A stretch of DNA of 64,000 nt from Lacisediminihabitans sp040549465 (GTDB taxonomy: Bacteria; Actinomycetota; Actinomycetes; Actinomycetales; Microbacteriaceae): positions 106,904 to 170,903 of the forward strand of contig NZ_JBEPTL010000006.1 of the NCBI RefSeq assembly GCF_040549465.1, written 5' to 3'. Numbering within the stretch: position 1 is the first letter of the stretch; every line of letters starts with the position of its first letter. Both the position numbers and the translations under genes were made by a program. Shown here piece after piece: positions 36,353 through 44,094 of this stretch. The notes beneath the pieces are model-generated. The model ran no database searches and was not told the DNA's origin. It saw only the letters and a program-made list of their open reading frames with translations.

Positions 36353-37281
36353 AGTTCTACCAGGTCGCTGACCCTGTCGGCGGGGTCAGTATGCTCCAGC
36401 AGGATCGAGCGAGCGACGCGCGCGATCTCGCGAGTAGCCGGGGAGAGCACGGCATCATTGCGCCGGACGAGCGCGATCGTGTCGAAGAGCGGTTCGGCGA
36501 AGCGGGCTGTGAACAGGCCGTTCGGGAACGTGTCGCTCTGCACGATCGCCTTGGAGACGATCGTGTCCGCCGATCCGAGGGCAACAACTCCGAGCGCCGA
36601 CTCGACATGTTCGACCTCCACCGAGACATCAAACTCGACTCCGGCCAGCTGGCCTCGTTCCCAGAGCTGGCGGCGAGTGGGGTCACGCCAGCCGTAGTGT
36701 GCGTCGTAGAGAACTAGGGGGTTCGCTGCGACATCTTTAATCGTGACCGGATGCGCGACCCGCGCCGGATTCGCCGAGGCGAACAGAACCTCACTGCGGA
36801 TGAGGGGGGTGACGTGGAGTCCTTCGTTGTCGATGGGAAGGACCACTAGACCCGCTTCGAGGTCACCGGACGAGACCGCGTCGGCTACCTCGACCGAGTT
36901 CAGGCCGACGATTCTGAGGCGCACATCGGGGTGACGCACGTGGAACGTCTCGACTAGCTGCGACAGAAAGTAATAGTTCGCGTTGCGGAGAAGACCAAAG
37001 ATGGCGACGCCGCCGGTTAGCGAGGAGACGGATCGCAGCGTGCGGTGGGCCTGGTCTGCGGCCTGCACCGCCTGCTCCGCCAGCGGCAGCAGATTCTGCC
37101 CAGCGGGGGTCGTGCCGAGTCGGCGAGACCCGCGCACGAAGAGCTTGAGTCGGTACTCTTCTTCGAGCCGTCGGACGAGTTCCGAGATCGACGGCTGAGT
37201 CATTCCTAGTTCGACGGCCGCCGCCGAGAAGGAACCGAGGCGGTGGACCGCGAGGAAGGCTCTGAGCTGGTTCAGGGTCAT
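36349..37281 (-). CDS. LysR-family transcriptional regulator
   Basis: This 310-residue regulator has a winged helix at the N terminus (LRAFLAVHRLGSFSAAAVEL, GMTQPSISELVRRLEEEY) and a periplasmic-binding-protein-like effector domain. It is transcribed toward the permease and amidase genes 167 bases downstream. A palindrome lies over its own start codon and another upstream of the permease, fitting autorepression plus activation. The effector is unknown. The remnant at 26.2-26.45 kb is its paralogue. Confidence 0.92.
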   Translation of the reverse strand: MTLNQLRAFLAVHRLGSFSAAAVELGMTQPSISELVRRLEEEYRLKLFVRGSRRLGTTPAGQNLLPLAEQAVQAADQAHRTLRSVSSLTGGVAIFGLLRNANYYFLSQLVETFHVRHPDVRLRIVGLNSVEVADAVSSGDLEAGLVVLPIDNEGLHVTPLIRSEVLFASANPARVAHPVTIKDVAANPLVLYDAHYGWRDPTRRQLWERGQLAGVEFDVSVEVEHVESALGVVALGSADTIVSKAIVQSDTFPNGLFTARFAEPLFDTIALVRRNDAVLSPATREIARVARSILLEHTDPADRVSDLVEL

Positions 37282-37294
37282 AGGCTTACCCTAT
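37280..37294. promoter_or_regulatory. Palindrome over the LysR start codon
   Basis: ATAGGCTTACCCTAT differs from the site at 26452-26466 by one base and has the same position, overlapping the LysR ATG. It is a probable autoregulatory site. Confidence 0.6.
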
Positions 37295-37347
37295 CGATTC
37301 GACAGGCGAACTCCTCGTTGCCTCAGAGCAGCCCCGCCTCGTAGCCT

Positions 37348-37366
37348 CAATACCGTTTAGTTATGG
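37348..37366. repeat. Solo IS4-type inverted-repeat end
   Basis: CAATACCGTTTAGTTATGG matches the terminal repeat CAATACCGTTCAGTTAAGG of the IS4-family element at 38.5 kb except at two positions. No transposase lies next to it, so it is a scar or the end of a lost element. Confidence 0.5.
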
Positions 37367-37559
37367 GTGTTTCAGGCTAATCGGCGCCGTTACCGTTCTG
37401 GGGCCTCGACTTGGAGTCCGTAGGATGCGCTGATCGATTTGGGGTGTTATGGCGTGCCTATGGTTGTTGACGGATCAGCTCACGAAACGCGAATTGACAA
37501 CACGGCGGATTTAAGTCGAGATCGCACACTCACCTTTCGAGAGCAGTTAGTTAGACGAA

Positions 37560-37990
37560 GTCGACGACTTGTGGGGAGGCGGTTGCGGAACGCGCCCTCT
37601 CCCGGATGCCCAATGTTTACGACCATGAAGGCTTTGAGACGGCCGTCTGGGAGGAAGTCAGCGTCGAAGGCCTCCACGTCAGAACGACCATCAACCTCCA
37701 CCTCCTCGGCACGACCAGGGTGATCGACGCGTTCACCGCGCACCTGATCGCACGCGGAAGCGGTGACATTGTGACCGTCACCTCCGGCATCGGATTCCTA
37801 CCGTACCCGCTCATGCCCACCTACGGCGCATCGAAGGCCGGCGTGCACGCATACAGCTAATCGCTTCGTGCCCACCTCGCCGGCACTGGCGTCGAAGTTA
37901 CCGAGCTGATTCCCCCGGCGGTTGCGACTGCCGGCCAAGAGAAACTCAATCCGGCCGCGCTGCCGCTGAGGCCTTCCTCGACGAAGTCAC
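37560..37990 (+). pseudogene. Short-chain dehydrogenase with in-frame stop
   Basis: The frame reads VIDAFTAHLIARGSGDIVTV, TSGIGFLPYPLMPTYGASKAG (YxxxK active site) and then stops at TAA after HAYS. The same frame continues past the stop as SLRAHLAGTGVEVTELIPPA and then fades. Both ends are missing, so this is a decayed SDR gene. Confidence 0.75.
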
Positions 37991-38020
37991 CGCTTCATCT
38001 GCCCGAATTCCACCGGGTTT

Positions 38021-38305
38021 TCAGACCGTTGATGTGGGTTTGTGCGGAGTGCGTCTGCGGAGGCTTTCCCGGGCAATGGCGGCGAGGTGGCGAAGTCCGT
38101 CGCGTAGTGGGTGCAGGTTGGAGCGTCGTCCTGGGGCCGGGGGGAGGGTGATGGGGGTTTCGGTGATGCGTAGGTGCTGATGGTGGGCGTGGGTGAGCAT
38201 GTGGGTGGCGAACTCCATGCCAGTGCTCCAGGTGGGCAGGTTGGCCATGGTGGTGCGGGTGAAGGAGCGCAGTCCGCGGTGAATGTCGCGGGCCGGGGTG
38301 CTGAA
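38021..38305 (-). pseudogene. Family-2 glycosyltransferase, C-terminal fragment
   Basis: The strand reads RDIHRGLRSFTRTTMANL, LPTWSTGMEFATHMLTHAH and RITETPITLPPAPGRRSN, then LHPLRDGLRHLAAI. This is the C-terminal end of the cytosolic domain of dolichol-phosphate-type GT2 enzymes. The catalytic N-terminal part is absent: similarity stops where an IS-like end begins at 38302. It is a truncated gene. Confidence 0.75.
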
Positions 38306-38317
38306 CCGTCCCGGGTT
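38302..38317. repeat. Scar matching the end of the IS3-family element
   Basis: TGAACCGTCCCGGGTT is identical to the first 16 bases of the IS3-family element at 40856. It lies exactly where the glycosyltransferase fragment ends and suggests that an IS3 copy caused the truncation and later left. Confidence 0.45.
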
Positions 38318-38472
38318 CAGCCGTTCACAATGTCCTGAGACATCACATTGTGCGCCTGCTGGGACGCTACTTGAATTCAGAAACAGAGGTGGAGGAGATT
38401 CGTGACCTCTGTAAACGGGCCAGTGGTGATCGGGTCAAACGACTGCCCGTGTCCAGCGTTCGTGGGCCGTCG

Positions 38473-38482
38473 CGCCTAACCC
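38473..38482. repeat. Left target duplication of the IS4-family element
   Basis: CGCCTAACCC is repeated exactly at 40596-40605, giving the 10-base duplication expected of IS4-family insertions. Confidence 0.88.
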
Positions 38483-38523
38483 CAATACCGTTCAGTTAAG
38501 GTTTCGGGCGGTATTGTTGGGGT

Positions 38524-39636
38524 ATGCCTCGTACTGGTTGGAGAAAGCCGGAGTCCGATCGTCGCTTGTCTGATCTCGTGTCGGTGGGCCTGTTGACGCG
38601 GGTGTTCCCTGCGAATGTCGTTGATGAGGTTATCGCGGCGGCTGGGCGCACGGAGGTGCGGCATCGGGCGTTGCCGGCGCGGGTGATGGCGTACTTCTCG
38701 ATCGGGATGGCGTTGCATTCCGAGGGCTCGTATGAGGATGTGTTCGAACAGTTGACGGATGGGCTGTCGTGGTCGTCGGGGTGGGCGGAAACATGGTCGC
38801 CGCCGTCGAAGTCGGCGATCTTCCAGGCTCGGGCCCGGTTGGGGTTCGAGCCAGTGCGGAACCTGTTCCAGCGGGTGGCGCGGCCCCTGGCGGGCCCGGA
38901 CACGCCGGGATCGTGGTTGGCGGGCAGGCGCCTGGTCGCGATCGACGGGACAGTCCTGGACTTGGCAAATACGCCGGGCAATGACGAGTTCTTCGGCCGC
39001 CCCAGCTCAAGCCGGGGCGAGAAGTCCGCTTTCCCGCAGGCCCGGGTGGTGGCATTGGCGGAGTGCGGCACCCATGCGATCCTCGACGCTGAGGTTGGGC
39101 CCAGCCGCACGTCGGAGGTTCAGCTGGCGCGGGAGCTGGTCGTTCGGCTGCAACCGGGGATGCTGGTGCTGAGCGACCGCGGGTTCTACGGGTTCCCCCT
39201 CTGGAAACAGGCGGCCGACACCGGAGCGGACCTGCTCTGGCGGGTGAAGGCAAATCTCCGGCCGAAGTACCTGGAGACCCTCGAGGACGGGTCCTGGCTG
39301 GCGCGGATCGTTCCCACGTCGGGCACGAATCGCCAGAGCACCGAGCCCCTGCTCGTGAGGGTGATCGACTACACGATCGATGACGGCCGCGACAACCCGG
39401 AGCAGTATCGACTGCTGACGACGATTCTTGACCCGGAAGTCGCCAACGCCGAGGACCTCGCGGCCGTCTATGGGCAACGGTGGGAGATCGAGAACACCTT
39501 TGACGAGCTGAAAACCCACCAGCGCGGAGCCCGGGCCGTGCTGCGTTCCAAGTCCCCTGACCTTGTCCAACAGGAAATCTGGGGACACCTCTGCTGCCAT
39601 TACGCGATCCACACGCTGATGGCCGATACGGCCTGA
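38524..39636 (+). pseudogene. IS4-family transposase, split
   Basis: The 370-residue open part has a DDE site: Asp in VAIDGTVLDLA, Asp in LSDRGFYGFP and Glu in YGQRWEIENTFDELK. The frame ends at a TGA made by the IS3-type insertion after MADTA. Past the insertion (from 40295) the frame resumes as HAGRDPDRVSFIKALRIAR. It then shifts by one base in a T5C5 run, after which the original tail KREHHSHWPQPLHGP is visible, ending at 40586. The enzyme is certainly inactive. Confidence 0.88.
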
Positions 39637-40294
39637 GCTGCTGCGGGGATTTCGGACGGTGGGCCCTCTTATGATGAGGGCGCTACTGGAAGAGAGAGCA
39701 GCTTGTCCGCATCACGTAGGCGATTCACTCAGGAGTTCAAAGACGAGTTATGCCGTGAGGTGATCTCCACCTCGAAACCGATCAAGGACGTCGCGCTCGC
39801 TTACGGTGTCGGCCCCGAGACTCTCCGCAACTGGCTGATCAAGTACCGGGAGGCTAACGGCGGCACCGAGACCGAGTTGACGGTGTCGGAGCGGGTCCGT
39901 CTGAAGGAGTTGGAGCGGGAAAATCAGGAGCTGAAGGCGGAGACCGCGTTTCTGAAAAAAGACGTTTACACCTCGTCCGATTTCCGCACCCTGGTGACCA
40001 GCCTGGGGATGCGTTCCTCGATGGGCAGGACGGGTGTGTGCTGGGATAACAGCATGGCGGAATCGTTCTTCTCGATGCTCAAAAACGAACGCGTCTACCG
40101 GACTGTTTACGCCACCAAGACGCAGGCGCGCAGCGACATCATCCGCTACATCGAGGGGTTCTACAACAGTCGCCGCCGGCACTCCGGCCTCGGCTACCGC
40201 CGCCCCAACGAAGTCCACTACGCTTACCAACAGCCGGTCACGGCAGCGTAGAAAATCAATCAAATCCGCTGTCCGAAATCCCCGCAGCAGCTCA
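39634..40294 (+). mobile_element. Internally deleted IS3-family element (661 bp)
   Basis: The ends TGAGCTGCTGCGGGGATTTC and its inverted copy bound the element, and GCC is duplicated on both sides (39631-39633, 40295-40297). IS3 elements are normally 1.2-1.5 kb; here the end of OrfA and most of OrfB are deleted. The element sits inside the IS4-family transposase gene. Confidence 0.88.
39703..40251 (+). CDS. OrfA-OrfB fusion of the deleted IS3 element
   Basis: This 182-residue frame begins at TTG with a complete OrfA helix-turn-helix and leucine zipper (RRRFTQEFKDELCREVISTS to ELKAETAFLKK). It then jumps directly to the OrfB C terminus, YTSSDFRTLVTSLGMRSSMG, with the catalytic Glu in SMAESFFSMLK and the tail RRRHSGLGYRRPNEVHYAY. 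The first two DDE aspartates are deleted, so it cannot catalyse transposition but could still bind the ends. Confidence 0.8.
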   Translation: MSASRRRFTQEFKDELCREVISTSKPIKDVALAYGVGPETLRNWLIKYREANGGTETELTVSERVRLKELERENQELKAETAFLKKDVYTSSDFRTLVTSLGMRSSMGRTGVCWDNSMAESFFSMLKNERVYRTVYATKTQARSDIIRYIEGFYNSRRRHSGLGYRRPNEVHYAYQQPVTAA

Positions 40295-40741
40295 GCCCAC
40301 GCCGGGCGCGATCCGGACCGGGTCTCCTTCATCAAAGCCCTGCGCATCGCCCGCCGATCAACCGAGCAGGGCGCTTTTTCCCCCTCAACACCCTGACCGG
40401 GCAGAAACCGCCTGGCGTCAAGCGATCCGCAGGTTGGCCAAGCGACTCAATCCCGCCCGCCGGAAACGCTCAAACCCGCGCGTCGTCAAACGCAAAGTCC
40501 TCAAATGGGCCGCCAAACGCGAGCACCACAGCCACTGGCCGCAACCCCTGCACGGGCCACAAATCCACATCCTCACACTTAACTGAACGGTATTGCGCCT
40601 AACCCAGCAGCAAAACGAGCAGATAGCTGCATTTTACGAGGCTGGATTCACCCCAAGTCAAATAGCTACCGAACTCGGCACGACTCCCGGCACCGTGCAT
40701 CATCGACTCAATCGGATGGTGTTGCACGTCGGCCTCTTGGC

Positions 40742-40858
40742 ATGACTCACGATCAAATCGAGGAAGCCGCCGCACTCCGCGAGCAAGGAACGTCGGTGCA
40801 GAAGATCGCTGCGAGACTTGGCTTTTCGTACAACACGGTACGTAAGGAGTTGATGTGA
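40742..40858 (+). CDS. Short HTH frame (second half of the interrupted HTH gene)
   Basis: This 38-residue frame contains the second HTH of the interrupted gene, ending VRKELM at a TGA supplied by the IS3 end. It begins with an ATG overlapping the stop of the preceding frame (ATGA). It may still be translated by chance but is a fragment of the larger pseudogene. Confidence 0.45.
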   Translation: MTHDQIEEAAALREQGTSVQKIAARLGFSYNTVRKELM

Positions 40859-40907
40859 ACCGTCCCGGGTTTCGTGCCGCTTTCTTTCTGGTGAAAGGAT
40901 GCGTTTC

Positions 40908-41219
40908 ATGCCTAAGAAATTCCCTCCCGAGGTTCGCGATCGAGCCGTTCGGATGACCCTGGATCGCCTGTCGGAGTATCCGACGATGTTCGCTGCCTGC
41001 AAAGCGTTGGCCCCGAAGTTGGATGTCGGGGTCGAGACGCTCCGAAGGTGGGTGGTGCAAGCACAAATTGATACCGGAGCGAAGGTCGGCCCGACCAGTG
41101 CGGAGCTGGAAGAAATCAAGAAGCTGAAGAGCGAGAACCGTGATCTTCGAGAAGCGAACGAAATACTGAAAGCGGCATCAATTTTCTTCGCGGGGGAGCT
41201 CGACCCTCGCCGCCGCTGA
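40908..41219 (+). CDS. IS3-family transposase OrfA
   Basis: This 103-residue protein has an N-terminal HTH (PPEVRDRAVRMTLDRL to GVETLRRWVVQAQ) and a leucine-zipper end (ELEEIKKLKSENRDLREANE). I use the ATG nine bases after AAAGG. The end of the frame overlaps the start of OrfB, so a -1 frameshift would make the full OrfAB transposase. Confidence 0.9.
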   Translation: MPKKFPPEVRDRAVRMTLDRLSEYPTMFAACKALAPKLDVGVETLRRWVVQAQIDTGAKVGPTSAELEEIKKLKSENRDLREANEILKAASIFFAGELDPRRR

Positions 41220-41239
41220 TCGTCCAGTTCATTGATGAG

Positions 41240-42196
41240 ATGAAAGCCTGCGGCCACCGGATCGAGTCGACGTGTCACGTCCTGCATCAGCAGGGCGTGG
41301 CCGTCGCCCCACGGTCGTATCGGGCCTGGAGACGACGCGCCCCATCAGCGCGGACTATCGACGACGCTGCCCTGGTCGCGGTCCTGCGCGCCCTTCGGGA
41401 ACGTGACGGTCGGGGCCGGCAACGTCCCGAGGTGTTGTATGGTCGGCGGAAGATGACGGCATGGCTGGCCAGGTCGGGATTCCCGGGCGTGTCCAAACAC
41501 AGCGTCGACCGTCTCATGCGTGACGAGGGCATGAACGGACTCGTTCGTGGGCGGAAGACTGTCACCACGATCCCCGCCAAGAACGGTCTTCGTGCCGGCG
41601 ACATGCTGAACCGGCAGTTCACCGCCCCGCGGCCAAACCACACCTGGGTGACCGATTTCACCTATGTCGCCACCTGGGCAGGGTTCGTCTATGTCGCGTT
41701 CGCCATCGATTTATTCTCTCGAGCGATCGTGGGTTGGCAGGCCTCGATGGTGAAAGACACCAGCTTCGTGGAGGCATGCCTGCGAATGGCGTTGTGGCGT
41801 CGCGACCACACCGGCCGTCCGATCGAGCCAGGAATGATTCATCACAGCGACGCCGGATCCCAATACACATCCATCCGCTTCACCGAGACCGTCGCACTCG
41901 AAGGCCTGACCGCATCGATCGGATCCGTCGGCGACGCATACGACAACGCAGCCGCCGAGACGGTCATGGGGCTGTTCAAGAACGAAGCAATCAGTAAGAG
42001 CTCGCCCTTCCGCACCGGACCGCTGAAAGGCCTGCCAGAGGTCGAGGAGATCGTCTTCGACTGGGTCAGCTGGTACAACAACGACCGGCTCCACAGCTTC
42101 CTCGGCAACATCCCCCCCGAGGAATACGAGCGTAACTATTACGCTGATATAACCGGCCCGTCAGCCGACGAAGCCACCAACAAAACAGCGGCATGA
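41240..42196 (+). CDS. IS3-family transposase OrfB
   Basis: This 318-residue integrase-like protein has an HTH_21 region (GRRKMTAWLARSGFPGVSKH) and an intact DDE site: Asp in TWVTDFTYVATW, Asp in IHHSDAGSQYTS and Glu in AAAETVMGLFKNE. The first ATG is listed; the natural product is probably made by frameshifting from OrfA a little upstream. The end LGNIPPEEYERNYYA is typical of the group. Confidence 0.92.
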   Translation: MKACGHRIESTCHVLHQQGVAVAPRSYRAWRRRAPSARTIDDAALVAVLRALRERDGRGRQRPEVLYGRRKMTAWLARSGFPGVSKHSVDRLMRDEGMNGLVRGRKTVTTIPAKNGLRAGDMLNRQFTAPRPNHTWVTDFTYVATWAGFVYVAFAIDLFSRAIVGWQASMVKDTSFVEACLRMALWRRDHTGRPIEPGMIHHSDAGSQYTSIRFTETVALEGLTASIGSVGDAYDNAAAETVMGLFKNEAISKSSPFRTGPLKGLPEVEEIVFDWVSWYNNDRLHSFLGNIPPEEYERNYYADITGPSADEATNKTAA

Positions 42197-42233
42197 AACC
42201 CGGGACGATTCAATGCTCCGAGGGATGCGATAA

Positions 42234-42869
42234 CTAGGGCGTGTCTCCCAATAGGGTTGCCCAGGTGAGGCAGGCGTGGAGGACTGCGCCGGCACGGTAG
42301 GTGATGGCGAGTTTGTCGTAACGGGTCGCGATCCCGCGCCATTGCTTGACCAGTGCGAAGGAGCGTTCGACGACGTTGCGGTCTTTGTATGCGTCGGAGT
42401 TGAACGCGGGTGGCCTGCCGCCGGTGCTGCCTTTGCGTTTGCGGGAGGCGATCTGGTCGCTTTTCTCCGGGATCACGGCGGTGATCGCGCGAGCACTGAG
42501 CATGCGCCGGTTCACGCCGCTGGCGTAGGCCTTGTCAGCGGCAACCTGGTCCGGGCGGGTGCGTGGCCGGCCGCCGCCGATACGCGGCACCCGGATGTCG
42601 TCCAGAACCTGCTCGAGCATCGCACCATCGTTGCGCTGCCCGCCGGTGACGACGATCGCCAACGGAAGCCCGTTCCCGTCGACGGCATGATGGATCTTCG
42701 TGGTCAATCCACCGCGGGACCGGCCGACCCCGTGACCGGGCGGTTCACCTTCACTCAGTCGCAGATTCTTGTGATTCGATCGTGCCCCCTGTGTCCTGAT
42801 CGGGGCGAGTCGTGTTCGTCGCATGCTGATGCGCGCGAGCGATCGTCCCGTCCACCGACACGTTCCCAT
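42234..42869 (-). CDS. IS5-family transposase, second frame
   Basis: The 211-residue frame carries the catalytic part. GVGRSRGGLTTKIHHAVDGN is the IS5/IS427 signature, a later Asp lies in DQVAADKAYASG and the Glu in NVVERSFALVKQWRG. Its stop codon TAG is supplied by the target duplication. The true protein joins the first frame by a frameshift near 42790. Confidence 0.88.
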   Translation of the reverse strand: MGTCRWTGRSLARISMRRTRLAPIRTQGARSNHKNLRLSEGEPPGHGVGRSRGGLTTKIHHAVDGNGLPLAIVVTGGQRNDGAMLEQVLDDIRVPRIGGGRPRTRPDQVAADKAYASGVNRRMLSARAITAVIPEKSDQIASRKRKGSTGGRPPAFNSDAYKDRNVVERSFALVKQWRGIATRYDKLAITYRAGAVLHACLTWATLLGDTP

Positions 42870-43214
42870 CGATCAGCCCCACCGCGTCCGCACGGGCCAG
42901 CAGTGCGTGCAGCACCCGGTCCCACGTGCCATCGCCCGCGTAACGGCGGTGCCGTTTCCAGACCGTCTGCCACGGCCCGAACTCGCCCCGCGGCACATCC
43001 CGCCACGGCACCGAGGTGCGGAACCGGTAGATAATCCCGTCAACGATCTGACGGTCATCCCCGAACGGGTGACCCCGACTGCCCACGTTCGAGGGCAACA
43101 AAGGCCTGATCAGATCCCACTGCGAATCACTGAGCACACGAGACCGAGACACCGAAACAGAAGACACGACCAACAGTTTCGCGCGTTAACACCCCCCCAT
43201 ATGGGAGACACGCC
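42238..43214 (-). mobile_element. IS5-family insertion sequence (about 977 bp)
   Basis: GGCGTGTCTCCCA at the left and its inverted copy at the right are the ends. CTAG is duplicated at 42234-42237 and 43215-43218. It carries two overlapping transposase frames on the minus strand. It sits directly after the TAA of the interrupted HTH gene. Confidence 0.9.
42751..43173 (-). CDS. IS5-family transposase, first frame
   Basis: This 140-residue frame has the DUF4096-like N terminus: LSDSQWDLIRPLLPSN, IIYRFRTSVPWRDVP and WKRHRRYAGDGTWDRVL, ending with the first Asp in NVSVDGTIARAHQHA. A programmed frameshift into the second frame is normal in this group. Confidence 0.88.
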   Translation of the reverse strand: MVVSSVSVSRSRVLSDSQWDLIRPLLPSNVGSRGHPFGDDRQIVDGIIYRFRTSVPWRDVPRGEFGPWQTVWKRHRRYAGDGTWDRVLHALLARADAVGLIDGNVSVDGTIARAHQHATNTTRPDQDTGGTIESQESATE

Positions 43215-43262
43215 CTAGTCGTCTCGGCGTTCCTGCTGCGGGGCCGCTACTGGGTGGGTTAC

Positions 43263-43997
43263 CTAGTTGATTGTGATGGGGGTGCCGAGCGGTAGGAGGG
43301 TGGCGAGGGTGGTGATTTCGGTGTTGTTCATGCGGATGCATCCGTGGCTGGCGGCTTTGCCGATGCTGGAGGCTTCGTTGGTTCCGTGGAGGCCGATTTG
43401 TCCGAGGCCGCCGCCGAAGCTGCTGAGGACGTCGGAGTAGGCGGAGAGGCCGAATGCGTAGGGGCCGTATCCGGTGTTCGTGGGGCGCAGCAGCTCGGTG
43501 AGGTAAAAGTTTCCGTGGGGTGTGGGTGTGCCGCCGGTGCCGGTGGCGACGGTGAAAGTGCTGATCGGGGCGCTATTTTTGTACAGGACGAGGGTGTTGG
43601 TCTCGGTGGACACGACAAGTCGATAGATCAGTCGGTTCAGGGTGACAGTGGCAGCGCTGACCCATCCGGTTGACCCGTTCGGGCGTTGGGGAAGGTCGAC
43701 CTTGATCCAGCCGGGCTGGGAGTCGACTACGAGGAAGGTGAGGGGCGCCCCGGTGGGTTGTGGGTTGGAGAAATTTCCTGTCGTTTTGCCGTCCGGGTGG
43801 TTGTAGATGGGCACAGTGCTGATACGTGCGGTCGCGGCGGTACCGACAGAGGGTGCGGGGGATTCGGTGGGTGTGCTTGTGTTTGGCCCAGTGGCGACCG
43901 GGTTGGGCGGTGTGGTGCTGGTGGTGGCGCAACCGGTGAGGAGCATGACGGCGAGCCCAAGGATGGTCGTTGTCACGGCGATGCGGGAGCGTCGCAT
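43263..43997 (-). CDS. Lipoprotein L,D-transpeptidase (YkuD)
   Basis: I start this 244-residue protein at MRRSRIAVTTTILGLAVMLL, a lipoprotein signal with lipobox LTGC. A Ser/Thr/Pro linker and an SH3-like part lead to the YkuD domain, with the catalytic motif SHGCIRMNN and upstream His in GLHGTNEASS. Such enzymes make 3-3 peptidoglycan cross-links. It is the last of four minus-strand envelope genes between two ISs, which suggests an imported cell-wall module. Confidence 0.92.
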   Translation of the reverse strand: MRRSRIAVTTTILGLAVMLLTGCATTSTTPPNPVATGPNTSTPTESPAPSVGTAATARISTVPIYNHPDGKTTGNFSNPQPTGAPLTFLVVDSQPGWIKVDLPQRPNGSTGWVSAATVTLNRLIYRLVVSTETNTLVLYKNSAPISTFTVATGTGGTPTPHGNFYLTELLRPTNTGYGPYAFGLSAYSDVLSSFGGGLGQIGLHGTNEASSIGKAASHGCIRMNNTEITTLATLLPLGTPITIN

Positions 43998-44094
43998 GGG
44001 GTCTCCTGTCGAGTGGTTGTGCTGGGGTGGGCAGCGCTCGGGCCGGGAGTGGTCGCGTGTTGCGCGACAGTTCCCGGCCCGAGGTGTGGGCGGG

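Larger units (their letters stand above)
38483..40595 (+). mobile_element. IS4-family insertion sequence carrying a nested IS3-type element
   Basis: The 18-base ends CAATACCGTTCAGTTAAG are perfect inverted repeats at 38483 and 40595. A 10-base target duplication surrounds the element. Inside are the transposase (split by the nested element at 39634-40294) and its C-terminal part. Without the insert the element would be about 1.45 kb. Confidence 0.9.
40856..42212 (+). mobile_element. IS3-family insertion sequence (1357 bp)
   Basis: The left end TGAACCGTCCCGGGTTTC and the inverted right end TGAATCGTCCCGGGTTTC form the terminal repeats. A 3-base ATG duplication (40853-40855 and 42213-42215) flanks it. 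It carries orfA and orfB in the usual overlapping arrangement and appears intact. Confidence 0.92.
38350..42233 (+). pseudogene. Tandem helix-turn-helix protein gene, interrupted by two ISs
   Basis: Removing the IS4-family element and one CGCCTAACCC copy joins LLGRYLNSETEVEEIRDLC, KRLPVSSVRGPSRL and TQQQNEQIAAFYEAGFTPSQ in one frame, followed by a first HTH ending GTVHHRLNRM. A missing base then shifts the frame to a second HTH, MTHDQIEEAAALREQGTSVQ, with RLGFSYNTVRKELM. Removing the IS3-family element and one ATG copy gives the end LRGMR and TAA. The two HTH units resemble those at the C termini of serine recombinases. An inverted second copy exists at 49805-50008. Confidence 0.75.
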
